Assembly: GCA_004380135.1 (NCBI GenBank)
Contig: QXCR01000041.1
Location: 62,001 to 126,000, forward strand
Length of the DNA: 64,000 nucleotides
Source: Stemphylium vesicarium
Lineage: Eukaryota > Ascomycota > Dothideomycetes > Pleosporales > Pleosporaceae
Reading direction: 5' to 3'
Under the pieces are notes generated by a model. The model was not told the DNA's origin and ran no database searches. It was given only the letters and a program-made list of their open reading frames with translations. The position numbers and the translations under genes were made by a program. Shown here piece after piece: positions 42,723-53,821 of the stretch (its first letter is position 1; each line of letters starts with the position of its first letter).

Positions 42723-43753
42723 CTTTGCTGAATGAACGGAGTGGTTAACTGGCAGAAGTGAACGTCACCGGACCCTGAGAAGGAAAAGAAGCAAGTATCA
42801 AAACCAGGAACGGCGTGAAGACGACGAGATGAGATGCCAGCGCTACTACATATACCTATTCAGTTCCGGGTTTTCCATGCGCCGTCCCATGATTCCCAGT
42901 CGATGATCCGCCACTAAGACTCGATGTATTGATGCGCGCTGCAGGCGACCAGAAGATCAGGAACCCAGCCATGGCAAAGCCGCAGACTAGTCGAAACGTG
43001 TGGATAACAGCGATATGATTGCTCCTCGCATTAATGAACCAGGCTGCGACATGCTGTGGAAGTCGGCTTTCGTGCTCTGAGTGGACGTTGACCCCCGAGG
43101 CGGAAGCACTCCCAAGACTGGCGAAGGAGTTCGCCTCTGGATTAGCCCTAGTGTCTCGGCGTGAGCCACTCCAATCGGCAACAGCGACCGATGTCCGCTC
43201 GCACGTGTGATCATATGTGGACTTCATTCACGCTTGCTTCGGTAATACCAATAGGTCGGGTATTGAGAATGTCTTTCCATGCATACATGAATCGCTGTTA
43301 AAGCTACCGTTCTTCACACCTGCCGTATCAGACTACTGCCCGGCGCTTATACATCGATACAACGGCCCGTTCCTCGTCGAAATTACGGCTGCGAACACCC
43401 CCATGTCTTGGGGTTGTGCCTGAAGATTAAGGCCATCGCACTTGACAATGCGACTCCCACATGTCTTCTGCAACAGAAATCATGAGTACCCACAACACAC
43501 ATCAAAGAGGTAGTCCTCGAGCACTGAAGAAGGCTCTCTACACTAACCCTCAAATCGACCGAACTAGCCCCGTTACCCTAAGTCGGGTATGCACGACCAG
43601 CGAGGATAGGGTGTACGAGTCAAGAGGTACTGATCAGGATCTGGCCGCGGTACACTTTCGCGGAGCTTGTAGTACATGGTAAGGTCGCGCCATGATTATA
43701 CCAGTTATCCCGATTTGCCGGAACTCCTTTCACCGTCATCAATTGCAGTCACC
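42723..43753. other. Intergenic region
   Basis: Promoter of the leftward SurE gene and 3' flank of the leftward four-TM gene. Short frames show no domain. A TATA-like ATATA on the minus strand occurs near 42848-42853. Confidence 0.5.
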
Positions 43754-44504
43754 TCAGACGATGTGAGCAGGCTTCATCGGCTGCTGCTGATAGTAGTCTC
43801 CTTCAACAGCAGTCTGGTATGGGGGAAGGTATTGGTTGTGCGTCTCGGTAGGCGGGTTTGTTTGCGAATGGTACGCGGTGCTCTGATGCTGGTAATCAGG
43901 TAGACCGGTATATGGGGTCGAGTAGAAGTCCGGAGCTTGTGTTGCTGGGTTGTGCGCAGGCGCATACTGGCCTCGTTGGGCTGCTGCCTTCGCGCGACGG
44001 TAAGCGATTATCGAGTAGATGAGGAAGACGAGGAAAGTGAGGCTGCGACTAGTTAGTGATAGAGCACGGTCGCGACAAGTTTGAACGCACAAGACAAAGA
44101 TGGCGAATCCAAGTCTAACGGAGCTCACGCCACCATTGTGGTAGGATACAAAGTCCACGATCAAGACACCGAACCAGAAACCAGTTTGGAAGCAGTTCAT
44201 CGAGAGAAAGTTTGCCGGCTTCAGCGCATCCCGAAGGAAGAAGAGGATAGCGAGGACATCGATCAATAGCACAATAACGATGAAAAGTATGTAGATTATG
44301 GTGGTTCTGCTGGGTGTTAGTTTAGACGCACACACAGGTATCTGCGCCAACTTACCCTACGGCTGGCTCTGTGACATCTTTAAGATCCTTCAGAGTCCGC
44401 AACGTATAAGCGTATGCAGCGATGATAAAAACCATGATACATATTCGCAGTATCCAAAAGGGTACAAGAATGCGCTTCTTCCAGAACGCCGGTTGTTGCT
44501 CCAT
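43754..44504 (-). CDS. Four-TM hypothetical membrane protein
   Basis: Family not recognised. Exons 44504-44356, 44309-44091 and 44042-43754 give 218 aa from MEQQPAFW; an in-frame ATG 36 bp upstream (44540) is an alternative start. Four membrane helices alternate with short loops: LVPFWILRICIMVFIIAAY, IIYILFIVIVLLIDVLAILF, FWFGVLIVDFVSY and AIFVFLTFLVFLIYSIIAY. The last is followed by a basic YRRAKAAAQRG and an ~70-residue Pro/Gln/Tyr-rich cytosolic tail. The layout is like MARVEL-type fungal proteins of the plasma membrane, but without sequence match I leave it unnamed. Splice sites keep one frame throughout. Confidence 0.75.
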
Positions 44505-45316
44505 TTCGATGTAAATGTTAGTGGCTGCTGTCTGTGGCAAATGGTCGAGGTCGTCGAGGTCTTGTCCAACTAGATCTAAGGCAGATGAAGAAATATATCT
44601 CCGTCAGCAGGGCTGAGCGCAACGGCTGCGGTATCTGCGAAATTCTACGCCGCGGCTAAGCTGTGAGGCCTGCATTCAGGGGAACGCCCTGCGCTCCGTG
44701 ATGAAACACGCGTTCGGCCCTGCGCATCTTCATTTCCTCATTTAGGAGCCGCGCAAGTTAGGGGTCAGCAATGCGCATTCGCGATCAACGTGTAAGGAAA
44801 GTGGCGTGAAGATGGTAGATGTCTGTTGGAAGTCTGGTGTATGTTTGGAGCAATTAAGAGACGATCGCTACCCCAAGAAACCTAAAATTGCTGTCTCTGA
44901 GCTCAGGGTCTCCTGCCCATGACCGTCGGAGGCAAGCGTGATCAGTGCAGAATCGTGGCTGAGACTAAGCGTTGGGCACGGGTAGTGGCTTGTCTACCCT
45001 ATTCTCGTAACAGCTAATTGCGACTTAAGAATAGGTCTTGAGCGATCTTCTGCTGCCGTTAGACATTAGAGTGCAGTATCTCACACAAGCATCACGCTTT
45101 GATGCAGCTGCTCGTAAGAGGAAGGCGGTCGCTTTCGGCTCCAGCCATCTGATCCCGGTGGGTCTGCCACGCGACCCTTGCACGCGCCGATAAGCGCGAT
45201 AACAAGTGACACCTTGATGGACAGTGGGAACTCTCCATCACTACAACTCGATAGCTTCCTCTTGAGTTGAGGAGCTATTCAGTCTTTATCCAGAAGTATC
45301 CATCTCGGTATCCACT
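44505..45316. other. Divergent intergenic region
   Basis: Shared promoter of the four-TM gene and bleomycin hydrolase. No gene or repeat recognised. Confidence 0.5.
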
Positions 45317-46959
45317 ATGGGATCCAACCAGTCCAGACCGTCCGAGGCTGCCGTCAATGAGAAGCTGCTTGAACGCCTTCAGGCCCTCAACACGAAAGAT
45401 GATAGACCCATGAATGAGAAAGATGGCTTTGTCGTTGTTGACGGAGAAGCCCGTATGTTACTATTGATGCTATTTCAAGATGATCATCGTCTAATAACAT
45501 GCTCCAGCACCAACATACGCACCGGGTGTAAAGTATCGACAGAATATATCTGCCACGTCAGTATCAGAGTGGGAGAAGGAGCTTATGGATGACCCAAAGG
45601 TATGCCGTATCATTCAGTAACATATTCAGTAACTTACACGCGCATTAGAACCGCCTTGCCCTTGCAGCCCTCAGCTCCAACCCTGCCAACGCCGTGCTCT
45701 CCTCCCGCTCCGCCGTCATCTCCGACACCCAGAAGTTCAACATCAAGATCCCCTTTGAAGGGTCACCAATCACCAACCAAGCCTCGTCTGGACGATGCTG
45801 GCTCTTTGCATCCACCAACGTCTTCCGTGTCGCTATCGCGAAGAAGTATAAGCTCTCTGAGTTTCAGCTGTCACAGGCGTACCTTTTCTACTGGGACAAG
45901 ATCGAGAAGGCAAACTACTTTCTCGAGAGCATATTAAATACCAAGAGCGAGGAGATTGACAGTCGAATAATCCAGGCGCTGATGGCTAGCCCAGTCGGTG
46001 ACGGTGGACAATGGGACATGGTGGCAAACCTCGTACAAAAGTACGGTCTGGTGCCTCATTCGCTATACCCAGACTCGTTCAATGCGTCCAACTCGTCGAC
46101 CATGGACCGTTTGATCACGACGAAGTTGCGCGAAGACGCAGTCCGTCTGCGTTCCATTGCATCGAGCAACGCGTCAGCTGAAGCCATCAAGGCGACGATT
46201 GCCGGAGAGAAGGAGAAGATGCTCCGTGAGATCCATCTCATCCTTACTTTGATGCTTGGACCTCCGCCAAGCTCTACCAAGCCATTTACTTGGGAATACT
46301 ACGACAAAGACGGCAAGTTCTGCACTGTTCGCGCTCGCCCTGTTGACTTTGCAAAGGAGCTGTCCGACAGCAAGACAGTCAAAGCCCTGTCTGGAACAGA
46401 CGTGCACTCGCTCTTTTCCTTGGTCAACGATCCGAGAAACCCATACAACCGCCTGCTCAGTGTAAAGCGTCTGGGCAATGTCTGGAACGGCCGACCAGTA
46501 ACCTATGTAAATGTCGACATGAAGACGATCAAAGACGCTTGCATCGCCATGCTTAAGCGCGGCATGCCCGTCTTCTTTGGTTCTGATGTAGGCAAGTACT
46601 CCGACTCGTCCAAGGGTATCATGGACACAGATCTTTTTGAGTACGAACTTGGTTTTAATATCAAGCTCGGCATGTCCAAGGCAGAGCGTCTGCAGACTGG
46701 AGAGAGTCAGATGACACATGCCATGGTTCTGACTGCTGTCCATGTGGTCGATGGCAAGCCAGTGCGCTGGAGGGTAGAAAACTCCTGGAGTGACCGCGTA
46801 GGCGACAAGGGGTACTTTGTTATGAGTGATGCATGGATGGATGAATTTGTTTACCAGGCTGTTGTTGATCCCAGCGTCGTCAGCTCGACTGTAAAGAAGG
46901 TGTTGGAGCAGAAGCCGAAGATGCTCGAGCTTTGGGACCCCATGGGCGCGTTGGCTTAG
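45317..46959 (+). CDS. LAP3: Bleomycin hydrolase (C1B cysteine aminopeptidase)
   Basis: Papain-like cysteine aminopeptidase (Blh1/Gal6/Lap3) forming cytosolic hexamers; detoxifies bleomycin and homocysteine thiolactone. Exons 45317-45452, 45508-45599 and 45649-46959 give 512 aa. The catalytic Cys (~126) is in ITNQASSGRCWLFASTN, the His in QMTHAMVLTAVHV and the Asn in WRVENSWSD. FQLSQAYLFYWDKIEKANYFL and GDGGQWDMVANLVQKYGLVP are family hallmarks. The C-terminus ends in LWDPMGALA, with the terminal Ala used in autoprocessing by the yeast enzyme. The N-terminal MGSNQS is a potential myristoylation site (Gly2, Ser near position 6), which I have not seen discussed for this family. Confidence 0.94.
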
Positions 46960-47475
46960 GACATGAGATTTACGTACGAAATTATGATACCTTTTACGTC
47001 TGCTAGAAATGATTGAGCCTTGTTTGTGCTACTAGATTGGTGTTTGAATGTGGGTTACGTGCTGATCTGCTTTTTTTCGTTAGTAACGTAGAGTGCTTCC
47101 ATCCACTTTTGCATGCCTTAAGAACACCTTTATATCTGCTATTGGCTACGATAGTGTCGAATTCTAATGAAGATGCATGTGGTGGAAAGCTTTTGGTCTC
47201 TATGAACAGGGATTCCCTAAGTCTTTCTAGGAGCCGAAAACGACCACATCATTCACAACGCTGCGAATGCTAATGCAAGTGTGATATATCTCCTATGTCA
47301 TAGGGTCTTGACTGTAGATCCTAGTAGCTGTATTAGAATAAAAAGATGGGTTTGGTGGTGCCGATGTCGGTCAAGATGCCAAAAATCGAACCTCCGCCGC
47401 CCAAACCAACCACCAGAACATCTCCCAGCTTCTCCAGAAGGTCAAAAACAATCGCCCGAGGGTGAATACAAACTA
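46960..47475. other. Intergenic region
   Basis: 3' flank of bleomycin hydrolase up to the tRNA-Glu 3' end. Nothing else recognised. Confidence 0.5.
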
Positions 47476-47575
47476 TTCCGACACCGGGAATCGAACCCGG
47501 GCCTTGCCGGCACTGGAACAGTGAACTGACTCTGCGAGTGAGAGCGGCAAATCCTAGCCACTAGACCATATCGGA
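47476..47575 (-). tRNA. tRNA-Glu(CUC) with anticodon-loop intron
   Basis: Minus strand. Acceptor TCCGATA pairs with TGTCGGA (one G-T). Anticodon CTC is at 47542-47540, in stem TGCCG/CGGCA with loop CTCTCAC. A 28-nt intron (47538-47511) sits between 37 and 38, the canonical place. The T arm CCCGG-GTTCGAT-TCCCGG is intact and the A and B boxes are uninterrupted, in contrast to the tRNA-Pro gene. Discriminator A at 47476. No long T run follows immediately. Confidence 0.92.
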
Positions 47576-48262
47576 TGTGTTCTGCTTGTTTGATGAAAGA
47601 AAGTGGTTGCAAACATGTTATATTATTAGCCAAAAATTGTATAGGCGCTGGATGGGATCAAAAGTTTTACAAGTCGAGTGGTGGAGTGGGTCAGAGAGCG
47701 GGACATGCAGATTTGAACCAACCCTACCATTCATCGGCCAAAGTCGGGCGTAGAGCATGGTCAGGGTCTCCAAGTTTTCGAAGTCGAGAACATATTCTCA
47801 TCTAATCCAAATGGAGTTACCATATTCTTCCGTTACAACAAGTGCTTCACTCATAGCAGAACGTCACATCGATTAGTACTTCCACGCACTGTGAGCGAAG
47901 AACGCGAAGACTAGAAATACTCTGGATAGTATCAACGAACCTTGCTAAACATGTGTTCTTGCAAGAAAAGATCAGTGACGACTTTCGGGTATGGTTCACC
48001 GCGGCGGACACGGGCTTCATGATTGAAGACTGAGTCAACATTCCGCGTGGAGCAAATTTTGATCTTCCTGGATCAGCAAATCGATAGATAGCCGCTCCTC
48101 AGCTTGCATTCAATACGGCAAGCCTGGACCATCCAATGTAGTGATCGATGACTCCCGGTATCGCCGCGGACTTTGCCCCGCGAAACAAAAAGTTCCCCGC
48201 GAACACCAAATTGAACTTGACATTGAACTTGTTGACCAACCACCCACTTCCACACACGAACA
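47576..48262. other. Intergenic region
   Basis: Between tRNA-Glu and HIS5. Contains the presumed HIS5 promoter; no gene recognised. Confidence 0.5.
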
Positions 48263-49679
48263 ATGGCACCCAAGAACACGACGTTCGACTTGCAGAAATG
48301 CGCGCGATCTAACATTCTCGCGTTGGAGCCTTACCGATGCGCGCGCGAGTAGGTGAAGCTCAATGACTCGTTCGGCGATACCCAGCTCACGCGTGCAGTG
48401 ACTACAAAGATGACGGTACCAACATCCTCCTCGACGCGAACGAGAACGCATACGGACCGGGACTTGCGCTGAGCGGGGAGGCAAAGCCACCTGGCGCAAA
48501 CGTCAATGGCACTTCCGACTCATCCTACGCGATTGATGTCGATCTATTTGGCTTGAACCGATACCCAGACCCGTACGCGCGGCGCATTACCTCGCGTGAA
48601 CCATGCTAACATCAGTCATCAGCCACCAGGAAGAACTTAAACAGCTCCTCTGCAACCTCCGCAACACCCATACCCACACCCCCAAGAACATCACACCCGC
48701 CAACCTCTTCGTTGGTGTCGGCTCCGACGAAGCGATCGATGCGCTCATCCGCGCCTTTTGCGTTCCCGGCAAGGAAAAGATCCTGACATGTCCGCCAACA
48801 TACGGCATGTACAGCGTCTCGGCGCAAGTCAACGACGTTTCGCTGGTAAAGGTGCCGCTGCAAACACCAAGCTTCGACCTCGATGTGCCTGCGATACTGA
48901 AGGCGTTAGATGAGGACAAGAGCATAAAGTTGGCGTACCTGTGTTCGCCAGGGAACCCAACTGGAAAACTGTTGAAGAAGGAGGATGTAAAACAGGTACT
49001 AGAGCACCAGTGGAACGGTGTTGTCGTGCTGGATGAGGCATACATTGACTTTTCGCCTGATGGCACAAGTCTGGCAGAATGGGTATCGGAGTGGCCAAAC
49101 CTGGTGGTGATGCAGACACTCTCCAAGGCATTTGGTCTTGCAGGCATACGGTTAGGAGCTGCTTTTGCGGATGCAGCCATCGCGCAGATCCTGAATAACA
49201 TGAAGGCGCCTTACAACATCCCGAACCCCACAAGTCAGCTCGCCCGCGCAGCCCTGAGCCCGAAACACCTCGAAGTCATGCGAAGCAACAGAAACCTCAT
49301 TGTGACGCAGCGGGATCGCCTGATCAGGGAGCTTCCCAAGATTCCTGGTGTTGGTAACCTTCACGGTGGTACAGAGTCGAACTTCTTACTCTATCAAATA
49401 CTCGCTGCGCCGGCAGATCAGGGCGGCAAGCCATCGAACGAGACTGCTCTGGCGGTATACGAGGGTTTGGCAGAGGAGAAGGGTGTCGTAGTCAGGTTCA
49501 GGGGAAAGGAGCACGGGTGCCTGGGCTGCTTGAGGATAACAGTCGGTACGGAGAAAGAGGTAGATCGTTTCTTGCAGGAGCTCAAACAAGTGCTTGAGGG
49601 CATTCACAAGAAGACTGGTAAATTAGGACAGAAAGAGGAGCAGCGGAGGGAGAAAGAGGCTAATGGTGTGGTTGCATAG
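48263..49679 (+). CDS. HIS5: Histidinol-phosphate aminotransferase
   Basis: PLP-dependent class I/II aminotransferase converting imidazole-acetol phosphate to histidinol phosphate in histidine synthesis. Exons 48263-48348, 48399-48572 and 48623-49679 give 438 aa. DGTNILLDANENAYGPGL and LFGLNRYPDPHQEELK are the N-terminal family motifs; FVGVGSDEAIDALIRAF, CPPTYGMYSV, LCSPGNPTG (cofactor binding), VVLDEAYIDF, and TLSKAFGLAGIRLG with the Schiff-base Lys follow. The C-terminal RFRGKEHGCLGCLRITVGT carries the Arg that binds substrate phosphate/carboxylate. The final ~30 residues are a Lys/Glu-rich extension. Cytosolic. Confidence 0.94.
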
Positions 49680-49945
49680 AGCACATGAGTAGGTGATAGA
49701 AAGACGAATACGATATGTCTGGAATCGTTTGGCGAGCCCGGCTTCTTCGGGCAGACCTGGTAAAGGTGCCGTTGTCAATCTTGCCTTTACCTCTTACCCA
49801 GCTGTCCTACACATAAATACTTACCCCCGCGGTCTCCTCATCCTGCGCTTCCTTCTTCAGGTCCCTTGCCGTACCCAATTCAGCTAATCAACGCCTCGGA
49901 TACCCGTCAGCTCAATTCAGAATCATCGCCGAACAGTTGTACACA

Positions 49946-51578
49946 ATGGAATCGAGGACGGACTCCGTCGACATGGAGGCGGAGTTCGAAGCTTTGAAGG
50001 TCAATGGCAGGTTGTTGCAACGAACTCTAGCTGTAAGTGGTTCATGTCGCATTCTGTCGCCGGGGAGCTGATCTAGGACAGAACGTGGCTTCCGACTATG
50101 GCGTTTTCATGAAGAAGTACAACGAAACGAACCAGCGCATTCTCACCCAGAAGTCGGAGTCTCGGGACATCGCTAGCACTGTTCGTACCGATGTTACAAA
50201 CAGAGGTGCAGTAGTGCTCATGTTGGTTGACACGTCAAGCCATAAAGTTCGTCATCTCCACCTAACTGCAATCAGTCAATGCTGATATATTTTCTAGTTC
50301 TGCAATGAGCTGTTGAGCAAGCATGGCCCAGGCGGCGCTGAAGCAGCGATCCTCCTACGCAACGCGTTGAACGAGAAGATCGCGACGCGGTTTCCTGATA
50401 TTGTTCGGAATAAGTACTCCTTGGTCATCCGCATATTTGCAGATCTCAAGACGCTGTCATTGAACGCGACTGCTTATAGCAAGAGTGCTTCGCTTGCTCC
50501 ATTCTTCACTGAGTTTGAGAAAGTCGGAGTTTTCTTTGATTTGGTTCTCACGGCCGATGATCTCGGCGTCAAGCACAAGATCTGTGGTAAGTGCACGTTT
50601 CCACTGAACATCAACGCAGCCAAACTAACATGACATGGACAACCTCAAGCTCTACATGGCGAATGAACAGTGTAAGCACATATTCTTCGCTGCTGCCGAA
50701 TCGCCACGATATCATCGGGTTCTGGAGCCCTACCGCAACCAGACCTCGAAAATTACATTGGTCTTTGGCAGCGGTTTAGACAGCGGACTCCGGAAGCTGG
50801 GCCTTCTCTTGGTATCATTTCCAAAAGTGTTCTCGGCACCTCGAGGTACCAAGGTGCATGCTGGCAACGCAACAGGCCCCAATACAACCATCAACAAGGG
50901 CGTAATCAAGGGTGATCCGGTAGGCAGTCGCACGCTTTTGACGACCTCTTACTGATGTCAATACAGATTTCCGGCGATCTAGAGCATTTTAAATCTAGCG
51001 AGGACTTGATGGACATCCATGACAGCGAGAAAGCCTTATGGTCTCGTCCCTTCTCTTCCAAGCTTCCAGCCTGCTACATCGGAGGTCGCATACCGATCAA
51101 TGGCGCAAAACAGCGCATCGATATTTACATACGAGCTCCCACGGCAAAAGAGATTGCAATCTACGAAGCGCGAGCCGAAGTACAGCGAAACTTGTGCGTT
51201 GACTACTTTTTACACAACGAGTGCGGGAAAGCCAACTGCGAGTCGTACCACGGTACATTGAACCCCGAAACATACCAAGTACTGCAGCATCGAACTCTTG
51301 GTATGGCATGTCGGAAGGGAAGTCTTTGCCGCATTGCAAATTGTCCCTACGGCCACATCTGTCAGCGGGGAGAATGCGGTCGTGCAGGAAAGAGGCTGGA
51401 TGACTGTCGCCTTCCGGGCTCGATGCATGGACTGGATACCAAGGTCACTGAATGGGTCGCGCCAGACGAACATCGTTCGGGCCCTACAGTGTCCTCGCAG
51501 GACACCATGGCGTCGCTTCCGGATACCCCTTCTGCTAGACGAGTCGCCATTTCTGCCCATGAAGACTTTTTGATGTAG
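49946..51578 (+). CDS. Tandem CCCH zinc-finger protein (fungal DUF7923-like)
   Basis: Probable RNA-binding protein. My model has exons 49946-50032, 50082-50246, 50298-50567, 50650-50919 and 50967-51578 (467 aa). It has an N-terminal helix, then a fold reading NRGAVVLMLVDTSSHKF, GGAEAAILLRNALNEKI and QCKHIFFAAAESPRYHRVLEPY, which matches the conserved domain found N-terminal to CCCH fingers in many ascomycetes. Two zinc fingers follow: CVDYFLHNECGKANCESYH (C-x8-C-x4-C-x3-H) and CRKGSLCRIANCPYGH (C-x5-C-x4-C-x3-H). The third junction is odd. The strong GTAAGT donor at 50587 would break the frame; only a weak GTCAAG donor at 50568 keeps it. The gene may be mis-spliced or damaged there. Confidence 0.75.
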
Positions 51579-52079
51579 AAGGAAACATGGCGATGATGTA
51601 CTGAAGTTTTGGGGACAGACAGTGCGTCATTTGTAAGATGGCATATTACAGCTCTGGTCGGGTTACAATCCGGATCGCGAGGGCGGGCGTTGTGGATGAG
51701 ACGACAAAATTTGATCATTGAGCTCGAATGTCATGAGGGAAGGAGTCGAGGATGATGTCATTTTGGGCAGTGATTAGAGGATAGATGAGCCACTTCACAG
51801 GTTGATATCAATAGAGCTGATGGGGTTTACAAATTGGGTCAGATTGGGTCGAATTAGTAAACAATGCTATCTGAAATCTTGTATGGAGTCAGAGGCTGAG
51901 CAAGAAGCAAAATCATGCGTATACTGCATACATCAAAAGAGGGGTATGTGGTTGATCCAACTTTGGAAGCGACCAGTGCGATTGCCAAGCTATTTGCGTC
52001 ATCACCGAGACCTCGGCGCGTCCTCGCGACGCGACACTCTACCCAGCCATCCAGACGCCCTTCAACTTTCTGACATCTT
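51579..52079. other. Convergent intergenic region
   Basis: 3' flanks of the CCCH gene and the broken NLR-like gene. Nothing recognised. Confidence 0.5.
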
Positions 52080-53171
52080 CTACCACTGTCCATCGCGAAT
52101 GACCTCTTCGGCGTCTGTCTGAGTGAAGAAATGATTTGCATCATCGACATGGTGCTGCAATACCCGAGACCGGCCAGCGGTGGCGAGCAATACCCTGAAG
52201 ACGCTCGTAGACGATTTCTGATGCGCAAACAGCATACCGAGGAAAGCGCTGCACCATTCCGAGCCTTCTGCAAACGTGAGATCGTTGAGGCCATCAATAA
52301 TACATGTCGCGAGATGGGGCGTCGCCCTCAGCAACGTCAAGAGTATATTGAGCGCATCGGGCCAGCTCTCATCTGATCCGTTCAGGCTCTCGATCTGCTC
52401 TTGGGGTACCTCAAACGTGTCGTCTTCGAACTCGAATTGCAACAGTTGGGCTATTAGACTGTACACCAGACCGATCAGGCCAACCTTCTCGGCCTCTCTA
52501 CCCCGGGCTAGGGTTGCATACCGTGGGCGCTCGCAGAAATGCGAGATGACTGGCAACTCCGCTGTCCATGCCGCGACAAGTGCGTTCAAGGCAGCCGCAC
52601 GTGAGCCCGCGGCCTCGGGTTTCGAAACATTTAAGCTTGTTATCCAAAGTGTGGATGAGCCTCTTTCGTTTCCGATCCAATTTGAGAGTTTCGCCGCTAC
52701 GTCGACATGCGGTAGCCAGAACCTGCCGTCATTAAAGAGCGAGTGGCCTTCATCGCCCACAATATACTTTTGTGTTCCGAAAGCTAGTTCCTTTGCGGTT
52801 GCGCGAACAATAAGGCTGGACAGTGCCTGCGCCGTCGGCTGTTCGTGGATGAACGGTGCATCACGTGGCTTGTATCTTTGTGTCTGCCGAGCATTCCAGG
52901 CTTCGACCCATACTCTCCTATGATGGCTCAAGCAAAGCTGTTCTGCTTTCCGTCCGGCACATGCTAGTTCGTCTTTGTCTTTAGTTTGTTTCCTTTGTAT
53001 GGAAACAATAGCTCGTCGCTCCTGCTCCGTCCAGTGGACCATATCCATAGCGTGATGACCTAGCTCTCGCGTTCGGTACATCTCCTGCATGATAGCGTCC
53101 ATCTTGGCAGCTGCCTTTTCATACCGCCCCTTCATCTTTTCATTGAAACTGTCAATGAACCTAACGTCCAT
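52080..53171 (-). pseudogene. NLR-like gene, 3' fragment downstream of insertion
   Basis: C-terminal portion of a fungal NACHT/STAND-like protein of the DUF7708 type. After the element boundary at 53163 the frame reads RFIDSFNEKMKGRYEKAAAK, then EMYRTRELGHHAMDM, a helical region characteristic of these proteins. Next comes a putative nucleotide-binding module (STLWITSLNVSKPEAAGSR) lacking a GxxxxGK[ST] P-loop, then LNILLTLLRATPHLATCIIDGLNDL, which resembles the Walker B strand of such proteins. The frame stays open for 360 codons to a stop at 52080. An ATG at 53171 lies inside the element edge, so a truncated product from it is conceivable. The 5' half of the gene is on the far side of the element at 57349-58217. 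Confidence 0.8.
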
Positions 53172-53645
53172 CCCTGCGTGACGGGACGCCACAGACACTC
53201 TCTAACATAACAAACTTAACAACCGGTTAGAAGATCAGACATTCTCGGAATAGTAGTCTCAAAATACAAGGTCTGCCCTCTCTTAACGGCTTTTAGACAT
53301 AAGTTCGGCTTACCGTGCAATACATTAATTTAGTATAAGCGTCACCCGACCGCATAGCTTTGGCGGGTAGTAGGTGCGTCGAGAGCTCATGCATTTTGTC
53401 GAAAGTCCGTCAACTTACAGCTTGTTATATTATCATCCTATCCCGAGCACTGCGCTTAAGCTCAAGGGGTTGCCGTGCGTCTGTGCAAGCCCGCCTGCTA
53501 GAAGTGCTAGACAAGGAAAGCCCGCATACCTAGCTTAAAACGGCTTAGCTGTAATATATCGTTGCTAAAGCTCGATCTGTGGCTGTGTGACTGTGTAGCT
53601 GCACGGCGCTTTTGCAAGCGCGCTAAGAGACTTGGAAACCGGCTC
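53164..53645 (+). repeat. Left terminal inverted repeat
   Basis: Matches the reverse complement of 56866-57348 with scattered transitions and transversions and small indels. The outermost ~30 bp are nearly identical; strong matches recur, for example CTTACAGCTT, ATCCCGAGCA, AGACAAGGAA and CTTAGCTGTAAT. Confidence 0.85.
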
Positions 53646-53821
53646 GGATCGGTAGCAGGGCTGGGTTGGAAGGCCTTAGCGTATAGCTCATGTTCATGAA
53701 CACACCCAGCATCGAAACCGCAACTGCAATCAGCTTCACAGGTCGCTTGAACATAAATAGACGAGTACTTATAACATATTCCAATACTTCTTGTCTTTAG
53801 GAAATCTTCCGTGCTCTATTG

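Noticed and set aside
42856..43227. 123-codon minus-strand frame with a hydrophobic stretch
   Set aside because: No family resemblance, overlapping open frames on the other strand, and no splice support; left as intergenic.
47376..47400. B-box-like ATCGAACCT near tRNA-Glu
   Set aside because: No stems or acceptor can be built around it; not a second tRNA.
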